Below the pieces are notes generated by a model that was not told the DNA's origin, did no database searches, and worked only from the letters and a program-made list of their open reading frames with translations. The position numbers were made by a program, and so were the translations under genes. From assembly GCA_024682075.1 (NCBI GenBank), contig JAIKZQ010000035.1:1-53905 (forward strand): a stretch of DNA of 53,905 nt. Direction: 5' to 3'. This stretch comes from Lachnospiraceae bacterium (lineage in GTDB: Bacteria; Bacillota; Clostridia; Lachnospirales; Lachnospiraceae). Below are positions 8,103 to 17,036 of this stretch, piece after piece (positions within the stretch are counted from its first letter, which is position 1; every line of letters begins with the position of its first letter).

Positions 8103-10742
8103 TTACCCTATCTCGCGTATCCTCTCCACAATGCTTGCCCTGGTAAGTCCTTTATATGACATCAGAGGGATCAGAAGGCCAAGCAATACCATGACAGGCA
8201 TCATCAGCACGACCGGCGTGATTGAAAAATGTCCGGAATAAAACCAGAAGATACTTTCCGATGCACCGTTTACTGCCGGAATGAAAAGCAGGGAAAGAAC
8301 GAGTGCAACAAGCCCCGATCCGACAGTGTATATCATCCCTTCAGTCATAAGCATCTTTTTAACCTGTTTTCCGGTCATGCCTATAGCCTCCAGAACCGCA
8401 ATCTCATTCTTACGTGCAATAATGCCGGCCATCACTGTGTTAAAGAAGTTGAGCAGTCCCACGAATCCGATGATGAAAGAAAGGATGCCGCCGAGAAGCG
8501 TGAACATATTCTTAAAGTCAGCGAACTCAGCTCTCTTTACAGCTTTGCTTTCGTATTCGAGTGAAGTTCCCGAAAAAGCGCAAAAGTTACTGATATACTC
8601 TTCGGCTGCGTTTTCCGCTTCACCATCTGCCGCATCAAAAGCATAGAACATGGGATTGATGTCCTCAGCTGCTATCTCTTTAAAAACCTGACTTCCGAAT
8701 ACAAGATCATATCCGAAAGATCCGTGTCTGGGGCTTATGCCGACAGGAACTGAAACATAAGCGCAAACCGTGTATTCGTCTTCATTGAATCCCACATATG
8801 TGCCTCTGATTTCCGAAGGCTTTTCATAATAGTCTGAATCTTCGGGAACAGCACCTGTTGATCTGATGACAAAATCGATCGATTCGGCAGTTGCAAAGCA
8901 GATCTTATCTCCTACCTTAGGAGCGTTTTCATCAAGATATAGCTCTCCGGACTCATTGGTCTCGGTAATGATCGCCACGTAGTTTCCGCCTGTTTTTAAC
9001 AGGGATACATCGCCTTCGATAACACCTAGTTTATCGATCAGGAAATCATCCATGCCCTCAGCAACACTTTCAATATAGTGATCCCTGTCGTTTCCGGGGC
9101 TGAAGACTTCAATGACATCAGGAATCCTGCCCTTGTATGCTTCATACATTGCATCATTTGCTCTGATCGAAGTCAGAAGGTTTGTATCATAAGCAATGCC
9201 GTCACCTGCAATATCTACATTTTCTTTTATCTCATCGATCTCTTCATAGGTTATGCAGCCGTCTCTTGTGCCCTGGAATTTAAAGTAGTGAACATCGCCT
9301 ACAACAAAGTCCGTCGCAACAGATGAATCCACCCATTTTTCCGAATCAAAGCCGCCGACAAACAGGCTGACCACGTTCAAGATGACCAAAGAAAGTGCCA
9401 GGGATATGAATACAAGAATGGTTTTCTTTTTGTTTCTCTCCATATTTGCAAATGCCATCTGAGTGACTTTTGCGCCTTTGGTGGTCTTTTTCTTCCTGCT
9501 GATCCCGGTGCTTTCCGTATACCTCAATGCCTCGATGGGAGATACTTTTCCGGCCATCCTGCCGGGCTTTGAAACGGAAAGAAGCACTGTGATCACTTCA
9601 AATAAGGCCGATGCAGCAAAGATAAGGGGCGAGGTGCTGATCGTGAGCGAATTCAAAGAGATCGAGCTTGTCTTCAAAACCGCAGGTGTCAGCACGGCAC
9701 CAAGTCCATAGCCCATGATCAGGCCGACAGGAAGACCGATCACGCAAAGAAGGAGGGCCTGGTTACGGATGATCCTCTTCAGCTGCTTCTGCGTGGTTCC
9801 GATCGTTTTCAAAAGTCCATAAAAGCGAATGTCCGATGCCACGGAGATCAGGAACACGTTATAAATGATCAGATAACCCGTAAACACAACAAGCAGCACG
9901 AATGCAAGGATCGGGACAATGACCGTAAGCGAATCGTCATCAGATGATGAAAAAGACATATATCCCGGATTGACTCCGTATCTCACATAGTTTTCACTGT
10001 TAGCATCGTCCGATGTGAATCCGCATTCGCTCAGTACTTTCTCCATCTTTCCCACAACATCTGCCGACGATGAAAACATGACATTAAGATCGGTCCTTAT
10101 CGGATCATACCCTTCCGCAACGATCCTTTCGTTAAATGCATCAACATACTGTCTTGAAACATTTATGAAATGCACCGGAATGAGCGGATCATATTCCCAG
10201 TAGCCGGCAAGAACGAACGTATCAGTGACTTTTGCATCAGGATCTGCACATACGCTTATGTTAAAAGTAAGCTCCACTTCCTCGCCCAAAACAGGTTCTT
10301 TGCCGAGAAGCCTCAAAGCTTCCCTGTCCATGATCACTTCATTGTAGCTTTCGGGCATATGGCCTTCTTCAAGCTTAATGAAACTCCACTCTGCGCAGTT
10401 GTCGTCCATGTAGCTTATTTCTGCCGACTGTCTTGTGAAGGGCGCATCGATCGATACACCGGCAATCCTTCTTTCACCGTAAGCCCTGATAAGACTGTTA
10501 CCTATCAGTATTTCTTCCTGTTCATCGGTAACTTCCTTGAAAGTTGCATGATTGCTTCCGCCAAGCTCTCTGAAGATGCTTGTTTCATAAGATGCTTTTA
10601 TCGACATTGAGATCGTAAAGAGTGTTGTGAACAAAACCGACGTAAGCACAATGGCACATATCGTTATCAGATTCCTTCTTTTATTCGAAAGAAGAAGCCT
10701 GGAAGACATTCTGAATATACATTTTCTGTTATTGACTTTCAT
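8103..10742 (-). CDS. ABC transporter permease, FtsX/MacB type
   Basis: The 879-residue permease has a membrane segment after the N-terminus (NLITICAIVLTSVLFTTLFTI), a first FtsX core near residues 285-400, a cytosolic stretch, a segment near 440 (KTILVFISLALSLVILNVVSLFVGG), a large extracytoplasmic domain of roughly 280 residues, and a second FtsX core at the C-terminus. It is a fused two-half FtsX protein, longer than BceB (about 650 residues). It starts 7 bp after the ABC ATPase stop. With the upstream two-component system it resembles antimicrobial-peptide detoxification modules or MacB-like mechanotransmission exporters. The substrate is unknown. Confidence 0.9.
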   Translation of the reverse strand: MKVNNRKCIFRMSSRLLLSNKRRNLITICAIVLTSVLFTTLFTISMSIKASYETSIFRELGGSNHATFKEVTDEQEEILIGNSLIRAYGERRIAGVSIDAPFTRQSAEISYMDDNCAEWSFIKLEEGHMPESYNEVIMDREALRLLGKEPVLGEEVELTFNISVCADPDAKVTDTFVLAGYWEYDPLIPVHFINVSRQYVDAFNERIVAEGYDPIRTDLNVMFSSSADVVGKMEKVLSECGFTSDDANSENYVRYGVNPGYMSFSSSDDDSLTVIVPILAFVLLVVFTGYLIIYNVFLISVASDIRFYGLLKTIGTTQKQLKRIIRNQALLLCVIGLPVGLIMGYGLGAVLTPAVLKTSSISLNSLTISTSPLIFAASALFEVITVLLSVSKPGRMAGKVSPIEALRYTESTGISRKKKTTKGAKVTQMAFANMERNKKKTILVFISLALSLVILNVVSLFVGGFDSEKWVDSSVATDFVVGDVHYFKFQGTRDGCITYEEIDEIKENVDIAGDGIAYDTNLLTSIRANDAMYEAYKGRIPDVIEVFSPGNDRDHYIESVAEGMDDFLIDKLGVIEGDVSLLKTGGNYVAIITETNESGELYLDENAPKVGDKICFATAESIDFVIRSTGAVPEDSDYYEKPSEIRGTYVGFNEDEYTVCAYVSVPVGISPRHGSFGYDLVFGSQVFKEIAAEDINPMFYAFDAADGEAENAAEEYISNFCAFSGTSLEYESKAVKRAEFADFKNMFTLLGGILSFIIGFVGLLNFFNTVMAGIIARKNEIAVLEAIGMTGKQVKKMLMTEGMIYTVGSGLVALVLSLLFIPAVNGASESIFWFYSGHFSITPVVLMMPVMVLLGLLIPLMSYKGLTRASIVERIREIG

Positions 10743-10749
10743 TGTCCCT

Positions 10750-11430
10750 TTATCTCCTTCCGGATTCCGATACTATATTTCCGTCCTCGATCCTGATGAC
10801 ACGATCGGCCATCTGTGCGATCTCATCATTATGAGTGATCATTACGATCGTCTGTCCGTACTTTTCAGCCGAAACTTTCAAGAGGCTCAGGACGTCCTGT
10901 CCCGTTTTGGAATCAAGATTACCTGTCGGCTCGTCGGCCAGAATGATCGCAGGCCTGAATGCCAGGGCTCTTGCTATTGCCACTCTCTGCTGCTGTCCGC
11001 CGGAAAGCTGATTGGGAAGGAATTCTTTTTTTGCGCTCAGCATCAGCGTGTCGATTATCTCATCAACGTATTCCGTATCGATCTTCTCTCCGTCAAGTTC
11101 AAGAGGAAGCACGATGTTCTCATAGACATTCAGGACCGGCACAAGATTGAACGCCTGAAAAACAAATCCTATCTTTCTTCTTCTGAATATTGTCAGCTCA
11201 TCATCCTTAAGGTCGAAAACGCGGATGCCGTCAACGATCACCTCACCGGATGTCGGTCTGTCCAGACCTCCGAGCATATGAAGAAGGGTGGACTTTCCGC
11301 TGCCGGATGTTCCGACGATCGCAAGAAATTCTCCTTTATTGACTTCAAGATTTACTCCCGCAAGAGCGTGGACACCGGTCTCACCCTGTCCGTATACTTT
11401 CACCAGATCTTTTGCTTCCAAAATAGCCAT
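10750..11430 (-). CDS. ABC transporter ATP-binding protein
   Basis: The product (about 226 residues from the ATG at 11430) is a MacB/LolD/BceA-type ATPase: Walker [18 protein letters not shown]-loop [18 protein letters not shown], signature [15 protein letters not shown], Walker [12 protein letters not shown], switch histidine MITHND. The frame extends to a TTG at 11445, but GAGAGG lies at proper distance before the ATG at 11430, inside that extension, so the ATG is preferred. It powers the FtsX permease encoded next. A 21-bp-period direct repeat upstream suggests control by the neighbouring response regulator. Confidence 0.95.
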   Translation of the reverse strand: MAILEAKDLVKVYGQGETGVHALAGVNLEVNKGEFLAIVGTSGSGKSTLLHMLGGLDRPTSGEVIVDGIRVFDLKDDELTIFRRRKIGFVFQAFNLVPVLNVYENIVLPLELDGEKIDTEYVDEIIDTLMLSAKKEFLPNQLSGGQQQRVAIARALAFRPAIILADEPTGNLDSKTGQDVLSLLKVSAEKYGQTIVMITHNDEIAQMADRVIRIEDGNIVSESGRR

Positions 11431-11505
11431 ATTCAAACCTCTCAAATAAAAAAGTGTGCAGATGATTTCCTCTACACACTGATTATCATATATAAATCTT
11501 TCCAG

Positions 11506-11541
11506 ATTCTTTCGGTTTTGAATTGAATTCTTACAGTTTTG
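11506..11541 (-). promoter_or_regulatory. Direct repeat upstream of the ABC operon, candidate response-regulator site
   Basis: On the plus strand ATTCTTTCGGTTTTG (11506-11520) and ATTCTTACAGTTTTG (11527-11541) agree at 13 of 15 bases with a 21-bp period, two helical turns. Toward the ABC genes the minus strand then has a -10-like TATGAT with no recognisable -35. Two co-directional half-sites in the -35 region are what OmpR/PhoB-type regulators bind when activating. The site also overlaps the last codons of the kinase gene, which end at 11556. Confidence 0.5.
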
Positions 11542-11555
11542 AAAGATTTGGCCGT

Positions 11556-12458
11556 TTATCTTTTCAGATATACAAGAAATTCGGATCCTTCTCCGGGCGC
11601 CGACTTAACCTTGATGTATCCGTCTTCTTTGGAGATTATCTCTCTGGCCAGGTACAGGCCTATGCCGACTCCTTCTTTTTCGCGGGAGGACTGCAGGCGT
11701 CCGAATCTGGAAAAGATCTTCGGAATATCCTCCTCCGCAATCCCGATGCCGGTATCCTTGACGCTTATGCAGGCAAACATCTCGGAGGTACCGACTCCGA
11801 TCGATATGATGCCTTTTTCGGTATATTTGATCGCATTTTCAACAATGTTGCTCAAGGCTTCAAGGGTCCATTTGTAATCAAAAAAAGCTTTTGCATCATC
11901 CGCGGCTGCATGGAATGAGAGTCCCTTTGATTCTGCCTTTTTACGCATGACAGATTCAATATCCTTAACAAGCCTTCCGACATTATCGTTTACAGGCTGG
12001 AGCATCAGTATCCCGTTTTCAAGCCTTGAAAGCTTCACAAGCGCATCAATGAGAAACCTCAGCTTTTCCGCTTCATTTCCGATGGCATCAAGGCTTTCTC
12101 TCTGATCATCGGACAATTCCGTTTCCTGCAAAAGCTCACTGTGAAGGAGAAGATTTGCGATAGGGGTTTTCGTCTGATGCGATATGTCCGCAATGAGCGT
12201 CTTGATCTTGTCCCTGTCCTTACGGACATTTTCCGCAGAAAGAGCGGAGGATCCGAGATAATCGGCCAGTTCGGATTCTATTTTCGATACCCGGTCTTCC
12301 GAAAACCTTTCCTCATGAAAATCCCCTTTTATGGCATCGTCCAGCATTTGCTCAACGCGGTCGAGGATCTTTTTATTCTTATGGCTGTTATAAAAAGAAT
12401 ACGCCAGGGCGCCTGCCGTAATGATTCCGGCAAGTGCAAGCAGCAACTCATTCATCAT
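11556..12458 (-). CDS. Sensor histidine kinase with a minimal sensor region
   Basis: The 300-residue kinase has a single N-terminal hydrophobic segment (LLLALAGIITAGALAYSFY), a helical linker, the dimerisation H-box IADISHQTKTPIANLLLHSE near residue 93 with the phospho-accepting His, the N-box NIVENAIKYTEKG, and ATP-binding glycine boxes (VKDTGIGIAEEDIPKIFSRFGR, GVGIGLYLAREII). No extracytoplasmic sensor domain fits, so input probably comes through the membrane or the ABC transporter, as in intramembrane-sensing kinases of BceS type. Its start overlaps the response-regulator gene by 11 bp. Confidence 0.93.
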   Translation of the reverse strand: MMNELLLALAGIITAGALAYSFYNSHKNKKILDRVEQMLDDAIKGDFHEERFSEDRVSKIESELADYLGSSALSAENVRKDRDKIKTLIADISHQTKTPIANLLLHSELLQETELSDDQRESLDAIGNEAEKLRFLIDALVKLSRLENGILMLQPVNDNVGRLVKDIESVMRKKAESKGLSFHAAADDAKAFFDYKWTLEALSNIVENAIKYTEKGIISIGVGTSEMFACISVKDTGIGIAEEDIPKIFSRFGRLQSSREKEGVGIGLYLAREIISKEDGYIKVKSAPGEGSEFLVYLKR

Positions 12459-13134
12459 CCTTTACCCACATATATCCGAGTCCGTAAACCGTCCTGATGT
12501 GATCCTTGGCATGAAGCTTGTCCCGGAGTCTCTTGATCGCCACTGAGAGTGAGTTCTCAGTGGCGTATTCGGCTCCGTCCGTCCAAAGCCTGTCTATGAG
12601 ATCATCCCTTGAAAGCGTGACCCCCTGATTATTTACGAGCAGTTTCAAAAGGCGCTGTTCCGTCTTGCTTAAAGAGACCTCCTCTCCGTCAGCCGTAAAG
12701 ATCATACGTTCAAAATCAAAGGAATAACCTCCGATGACAACCGCATCACCGCCCGAATACGGTTCCTTCTTTCGCAGCTGCGCATTTACTCTTGCCCTTA
12801 ATACACTCAGTGAAAAAGGCTTTGTTACATAATCATCCGCACCGAGTTCAAGTCCCTTTACAACATCTGCGTCCGTGTCGTTAGCGGACAGAAGTATTAC
12901 AGGATAAGGAAGATTCTTCTCGCGGATCTCTTTTACAAGATCCATCCCGTTTCCGTCCGGAAGATTTATATCAAGGAGGATAAGTGACGGATTTGTCAGA
13001 AAAATCTGTTCCCTTGCACTCTTCAGGTCCTCACAGGAAACAATGCTTCTTGATTCTTCTTTCAGAGCCTTGCACAAGCCTGCGCAAAGGTCCTTGTCAT
13101 CCTCAACTATGACAATCTGATAGTTTTTCTGCAT
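12448..13134 (-). CDS. OmpR/PhoB-family response regulator
   Basis: The 228-residue regulator has a receiver domain (VEDDKDLC acidic pocket; phospho-acceptor Asp in LILLDINLPDGNGM near residue 55; K in DYVTKPFSL near 105) and a C-terminal winged helix (SLSKTEQRLLKLLVNNQGVTLSR, then SVAIKRLRDKL and VYGLGYMW). It is co-transcribed with the kinase and lies 24 bp after uvrB. Its probable target is the ABC operon two genes downstream. Confidence 0.95.
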   Translation of the reverse strand: MQKNYQIVIVEDDKDLCAGLCKALKEESRSIVSCEDLKSAREQIFLTNPSLILLDINLPDGNGMDLVKEIREKNLPYPVILLSANDTDADVVKGLELGADDYVTKPFSLSVLRARVNAQLRKKEPYSGGDAVVIGGYSFDFERMIFTADGEEVSLSKTEQRLLKLLVNNQGVTLSRDDLIDRLWTDGAEYATENSLSVAIKRLRDKLHAKDHIRTVYGLGYMWVKDDE

Positions 13135-13158
13135 AATAAAATCCTAACTCCTGTCACA

Positions 13159-15129
13159 TCATTTAAGATTTTTGAGTTCGAAGAGTTCATCCCTGAGAGT
13201 GGCGGCACGTTCGAAATCAAGTTCCGCGGCAGCCTTCTTCATCTCGCTCTCGGTCCGGGCAATGAGCTCACGGAGTTCCTTGGCAGACATGGATTCGGGA
13301 TCCTTCTTCCACTTGATGTCATCGGCGTCAACCTTTTTGGTGATGCTGATAAGATCCCTGACTGCCTTTTCGATGGTCTTTGGAGTGATGCCGTGCGCCT
13401 CATTATAGGCCATCTGTATCTCGCGGCGCCTGTTGGTCTCATCGATCGCGGCCTGCATCGATCTCGTGATCACATCCGCGTACATTATGACATGACCTTC
13501 GGAATTTCTGGCTGCCCTTCCTATCGTCTGGATCAGGGAGGTCTCACTCCTGAGGAATCCTTCCTTATCCGCATCGATTATGGCAACAAGCGTGATCTCA
13601 GGAATGTCGAGACCTTCCCTGAGAAGATTGATGCCGACGAGGACATCGAAGACATCTGTTCTCATGTCGCGTATGATCTTAGCCCTTTCAAGCGCCTTGA
13701 TGTCCGAATGCATGTAGTTGACCCTGATGTCGGCTTCCTTCAGATAATCCGTAAGGTCTTCAGCCATCTTCTTGGTCAGTGTGGTCACCAGGACCTTATG
13801 GTGATTTGCAGTCTCTTTTCTGATCTCACCGATAAGGTCATCGATCTGTCCTTCAACGGGGCGAACGCTCACTTCGGGATCGAGCAGTCCTGTGGGCCTG
13901 ATGACCTGCTGGGCTCTCAGGAGCTCATGCTCTGCCTCGTACTCGGCGGGAGTTGCGGAGACAAAGAGCATCTGGTCGATATGTGATTCGAATTCCTCGA
14001 AGTTAAGCGGCCTGTTGTCAAGAGCCGAAGGAAGCCTGAAACCGTAATCAACAAGCGTGGTCTTCCTGGATCTGTCGCCCGCATACATTGCTCTTATCTG
14101 CGGTATCGTCATATGCGACTCATCTATTATGATCAGGAAATCATCGGGAAAGAAATCCATCAGAGTAAGAGGCGGAGCTCCTGCGGGAAGTGCATTAAGA
14201 TGCCTGGAGTAATTCTCTATTCCCGAGCATATGCCGGTCTCACGGAGCATCTCGACATCAAAGCTTGTCCTCTCTGAAATGCGCTGTGCCTCGATAAGCC
14301 TGTCCTCTCCCTTGAAGTACGCCACGCGTTCTTTTAATTCTTCCTCGATCGCATCACAGCCCTTCATCAGTGCATCCCTGCTGACAACATAGTGGGATGC
14401 CGGGAAGACCGCGATGTGCTCAAGCTGTGCCACGGGTCTTGCGTTGACCGGATCGATCTCGAGTATCCTGTCGATCTCATCTCCGAACCACTCTATGCGG
14501 ATCAGATAATCTCCGCCCTGTGCAGGATAGTACTCAAGGATATCTCCGTTGATCCTGAACAGTCCGGGCTTCTTCTCGAGGTCGTTTCTCTCATACTGCA
14601 TGGAAATGAGGGATTTTGCCACCTCGTCACGGTCAATGTTCTGGCCGGGCCTGAGTGAAAGGATCATTCCTTTATATTCATCGGGAGAGCCGAGTCCGTA
14701 TATGCATGACACGGAAGCAACGACGATGACATCCTTTCTCTCCGCAAGCGAGGCAGTGGCGGAAAGACGAAGCTTGTCGATCTCGTCATTGATCGAAGAA
14801 TCCTTGGCTATATAAGTATCCGACTGGGGAACATATGCTTCGGGCTGATAGTAATCATAGTAACTGACAAAATACTCAACGGCGTTTTCGGGAAAGAATT
14901 CCTTCATCTCGCCGTAGAGCTGGCCCGCAAGAGTCTTGTTATGTGAGATTATGAGAGTAGGCTTATTAAGCGCTGCAATGACGTTCGCCATGGTGAAGGT
15001 CTTGCCCGAGCCTGTCGCACCGAGAAGTGTCTCGAACTGATTGCCGGCCCTGAAGCCCTCTACCAGTTCCTTTATCGCCTGCGGCTGGTCGCCTGTAGGT
15101 TTGTAATCCGAGTGAAGTTTGAAGTCCAT
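13159..15129 (-). CDS. uvrB: Excinuclease ABC subunit B
   Basis: UvrB, about 656 residues: N-terminal [17 protein letters not shown], Walker [16 protein letters not shown], the beta-hairpin region with [12 protein letters not shown], the DE motif [13 protein letters not shown], helicase motif [14 protein letters not shown], and a C-terminal UVR domain ([31 protein letters not shown]) that contacts UvrC/UvrA. It loads onto damage with UvrA. The frame extends to a GTG at 15147, but the ATG at 15129 matches family N-termini and a TGATATAAT extended -10 lies about 30 bp upstream of it, which would put the GTG at the transcript start. Confidence 0.97.
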   Translation of the reverse strand: MDFKLHSDYKPTGDQPQAIKELVEGFRAGNQFETLLGATGSGKTFTMANVIAALNKPTLIISHNKTLAGQLYGEMKEFFPENAVEYFVSYYDYYQPEAYVPQSDTYIAKDSSINDEIDKLRLSATASLAERKDVIVVASVSCIYGLGSPDEYKGMILSLRPGQNIDRDEVAKSLISMQYERNDLEKKPGLFRINGDILEYYPAQGGDYLIRIEWFGDEIDRILEIDPVNARPVAQLEHIAVFPASHYVVSRDALMKGCDAIEEELKERVAYFKGEDRLIEAQRISERTSFDVEMLRETGICSGIENYSRHLNALPAGAPPLTLMDFFPDDFLIIIDESHMTIPQIRAMYAGDRSRKTTLVDYGFRLPSALDNRPLNFEEFESHIDQMLFVSATPAEYEAEHELLRAQQVIRPTGLLDPEVSVRPVEGQIDDLIGEIRKETANHHKVLVTTLTKKMAEDLTDYLKEADIRVNYMHSDIKALERAKIIRDMRTDVFDVLVGINLLREGLDIPEITLVAIIDADKEGFLRSETSLIQTIGRAARNSEGHVIMYADVITRSMQAAIDETNRRREIQMAYNEAHGITPKTIEKAVRDLISITKKVDADDIKWKKDPESMSAKELRELIARTESEMKKAAAELDFERAATLRDELFELKNLK

Positions 15130-15156
15130 TTTTACCCCGCTTTCCACAACGGATTT

Positions 15157-15165
15157 ATTATATCA
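15157..15165 (-). promoter_or_regulatory. Extended -10 promoter candidate of uvrB
   Basis: The minus strand reads TGATATAAT, a perfect TATAAT with an upstream TGN extension, between the small gene at 15169 and the uvrB ATG. No good -35 is seen, as is usual for extended -10 promoters. No LexA box was found here. Confidence 0.4.
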
Positions 15166-15168
15166 CAC

Positions 15169-15477
15169 TCACTTGACCTTAAGGTCCACGATCTCCTGCA
15201 TGGCCCTTGAAAGCAGCATTAGGACATTCATGCTGTACTCACCGTGCCACAGGTCCGCCAATGCATTGACAACCTTCGCTTCCGCTTCAAGAGACTCCTC
15301 GGAACGGTCATCGTATTCTCCGCTTTTCACCCTCTCGGAAAAGATCTTCGAAGGATTCTTGATATTGAGATTATTGGTGACCATCTCGCGAAGCCTGGGG
15401 ATATCGCTTTTGTGATCCGGCTGTATGTCAATGTGGCAGCCCTTGTAATCAAGTTTCTTATATTCAAGATGCATCAT
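15169..15477 (-). CDS. Small uncharacterised protein
   Basis: This 102-residue, largely helical protein begins MMHLEYKKLDYKGCHIDIQPDH. It has no membrane segment, signal or motif I recognise. The ATG follows AAAGGAGGA at good spacing, so it is very probably translated. It sits 109 bp downstream of the ClpX-like ATPase and 39 bp upstream of uvrB, all on the minus strand. Function is unknown; an accessory role to the neighbouring ATPase is possible but unsupported. Confidence 0.65.
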   Translation of the reverse strand: MMHLEYKKLDYKGCHIDIQPDHKSDIPRLREMVTNNLNIKNPSKIFSERVKSGEYDDRSEESLEAEAKVVNALADLWHGEYSMNVLMLLSRAMQEIVDLKVK

Positions 15478-15586
15478 ATGCAGTTCCTCCTTTTATCAAG
15501 TTGACAGGTTTTCAGCATCACTATCTTTTCTGACGGGCAGCTCATGTCCACTGACGGACGCTCACCGGCGGACACCCCCGGATGAC

Positions 15587-16618
15587 TTATGCTATCTCAA
15601 GAACCTTGGCCTTGCAGTCATCCCAGATCAGCTCATCTGCGTACTCACGGATGCTGTTTTTCATTCCGCGGATGCCGAGTCCCGATGCATAAGCATTATG
15701 AGCGATCTCATTCTTCCGGTCCTCACTGATCCTGATCGGCATTTCAAGTTCATGTTCAAGCTCGTACAAAGGACCGCGATCCGTTATGTCCAGGATCTGC
15801 CTGAAATCTTCCTCACTGAAAGGATTCAGATTGATGATCTTCTGTATCCTGCCGCAGAGTTCGCGCATGCATCCGGCCTGCATCACATCATCCATGGTCA
15901 GTTCCCTGCTGTATGGCTTTGCTTTTTCAAAAGAAGCGCCGAATCCGAGTGAAGGTCCCGATGCAGCTTCGGCTATCGCTTCCGCTTTCTTTTCAAATGC
16001 TCCCGCAAAAAGAAAGCTGATCTTCGCCGTGTTTATGGCCTTTTTGGTAACACGGTAGTTCTCCGGGGAAACCAGCACCATGCCTCCCTGTATCACAGTC
16101 AGGAATTCCGCCTGGACGCTCTCACTGACGTTTTCTTTTCCTGCGGCATATTTTGGCTTAAACATCTTGTCGCACTCATCCAGGAATATGACCGGATTGA
16201 TCTTGCCGGGATTCTCATCGGCCGTCTTCACTCCGTGGAAAAGATCATTTACCTTCTTACTACCGGTCCATCCGTCGCAGCTGACATTTGATATGTCCCT
16301 TATATATATGACATCCGGGAACATTTTGCTGAGGCTCTCCGCAATGAACGACTTGCCGGATCCCGTAGGACCTGCAAGCATTCCGACAAAGCGGCTGCCT
16401 CTTATGTGGCGGTACATCATGACGGATACTTTCCTGCAGGCTTCATCCTGATCCACAACATCCTTTATCAGGTTCTTGTAAATATCCTGCGGAGTAAGAT
16501 CGCTGTACATGGCAGGTGTGATCTTCTTTTTTTCCGCATAAGATGAAATCCTGTATTCATCGGCATACCAGGGGATGTAATTTTGAACGATCTTCACATT
16601 TGCTCCGTTTGGTCTCAT
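15587..16618 (-). CDS. AAA+ ATPase, ClpX-like
   Basis: The 343-residue ATPase has Walker A LAGPTGSGKSFIAESLSKMF (residues 81-100), Walker B VIFLDECDKMF near 150, a sensor-1 region SFLFAGAFEKK, and a C-terminal small domain ending GLGIRGMKNSIREYADELIW with sensor-2-type GxRGM, as in ClpX/HslU. It lacks the N-terminal zinc finger of true ClpX and has its own N-terminus (VKIVQNYIPWYADEYRISSY), so it is a divergent relative with an unknown substrate. AGGAGGAG precedes the ATG. Its 5' leader contains a strongly structured element (16680-16773). Confidence 0.82.
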   Translation of the reverse strand: MRPNGANVKIVQNYIPWYADEYRISSYAEKKKITPAMYSDLTPQDIYKNLIKDVVDQDEACRKVSVMMYRHIRGSRFVGMLAGPTGSGKSFIAESLSKMFPDVIYIRDISNVSCDGWTGSKKVNDLFHGVKTADENPGKINPVIFLDECDKMFKPKYAAGKENVSESVQAEFLTVIQGGMVLVSPENYRVTKKAINTAKISFLFAGAFEKKAEAIAEAASGPSLGFGASFEKAKPYSRELTMDDVMQAGCMRELCGRIQKIINLNPFSEEDFRQILDITDRGPLYELEHELEMPIRISEDRKNEIAHNAYASGLGIRGMKNSIREYADELIWDDCKAKVLEIA

Positions 16619-16679
16619 CTTTTCTCCTCCTCATTCGGGTGCGGCCAAAGCCGCGTTTACGGTTCTTTCCCCTCCCTTA

Positions 16680-16773
16680 GTTCCTTGGCACGCTCTCCGC
16701 AGTTGCGGGTCTTCGCAGTGCTTAACCGGTACCGCCCTGTGGGCGGGAGAGCGATATGCGGTTTTCAAGGAAC
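16680..16773 (-). ncRNA. Structured 5' leader with a three-way-junction fold
   Basis: An outer 8-bp stem (GTTCCTTG 16680-16687 / CAAGGAAC 16766-16773) and a second 8-bp stem (CGCTCTCC 16691-16698 / GGAGAGCG 16746-16753) enclose two hairpins: TGCG/CGCA (16704-16717, extended by GCA/TGC) and CCGCCC-TGT-GGGCGG (16732-16746). The result is a closed three-way junction of about 94 nt in the leader of the ClpX-like gene. No riboswitch class I know fits. The GTTCCTTGAAAACCGCATA stretch on the minus strand resembles the conserved CTTTGAAAACT segment of Firmicute rRNA spacers, possibly by chance. There is no T-run, so control at translation, or a processed small RNA, is more likely than termination. 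Confidence 0.5.
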
Positions 16774-16775
16774 GC

Positions 16776-16849
16776 AAAAAAAGAAACGATATCTGGAATT
16801 TCGAGAAATGGGTACACTACTCCCGTATTCTCGTATTCTCCAAATATCG
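16776..16849 (-). terminator. Long imperfect hairpin with T-tract, probable terminator of the fprA operon
   Basis: CGATAT-C-TGGA (16787-16797) pairs with TCCA-A-ATATCG (16839-16849), with inner GAGAA/TTCTC and GGG/CCC pairs. On the minus strand it is followed by TTTCTTTTTTT (16776-16786). It lies about 190 bp past the flavodiiron stop and just upstream of the structured leader, so it probably separates the two units. The stem has mismatches, hence moderate confidence. Together these two elements account for most of the 418-bp gap between 16619 and 17036. Confidence 0.5.
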
Positions 16850-16991
16850 CTTCTTTTAAAAATTTATCATATGAGCCGAAATTTCTTTCAGCCAGATTAA
16901 TCTATCATCTGCAAAGCCCCATGTCAATGATTATTTATGATTCCGCAGGCAAATTCAGCAGATGCTGTCTGAAATATCCCGGCAAAAGGAA

Positions 16992-17022
16992 GGTGCATAA
17001 AAAGAACCGTCCCCATTGCACC
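16992..17022. repeat. REP-like intergenic repeat, copy 1
   Basis: The core AGAACCGTCCCC is flanked by GGTGCA (16992-16997) and TGCACC (17017-17022), giving a 31-bp hairpin-forming element. It lies 14 bp downstream of the flavodiiron stop. The same core in the same orientation recurs at 27477, 28352 and 34011. Confidence 0.7.
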
Positions 17023-17036
17023 CACCGCCGCGCATC

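Noticed and set aside
10750..11445. TTG start at 11445 for the ABC ATPase, and similar upstream starts for xylB (27437), sodA (34008) and uvrB (15147)
   Set aside because: In each case the inner ATG fits family N-termini; for the ABC ATPase, xylB and sodA it also has a good ribosome binding site lying inside the extension.
16725..16740. T-box-like sequence AGGGCGGTACCGG on the minus strand before the ClpX-like gene
   Set aside because: Only 11 of 14 positions fit, the UGGN bulge that pairs with tRNA is CGGT, and no terminator follows. It is explained by pairing within the three-way junction.
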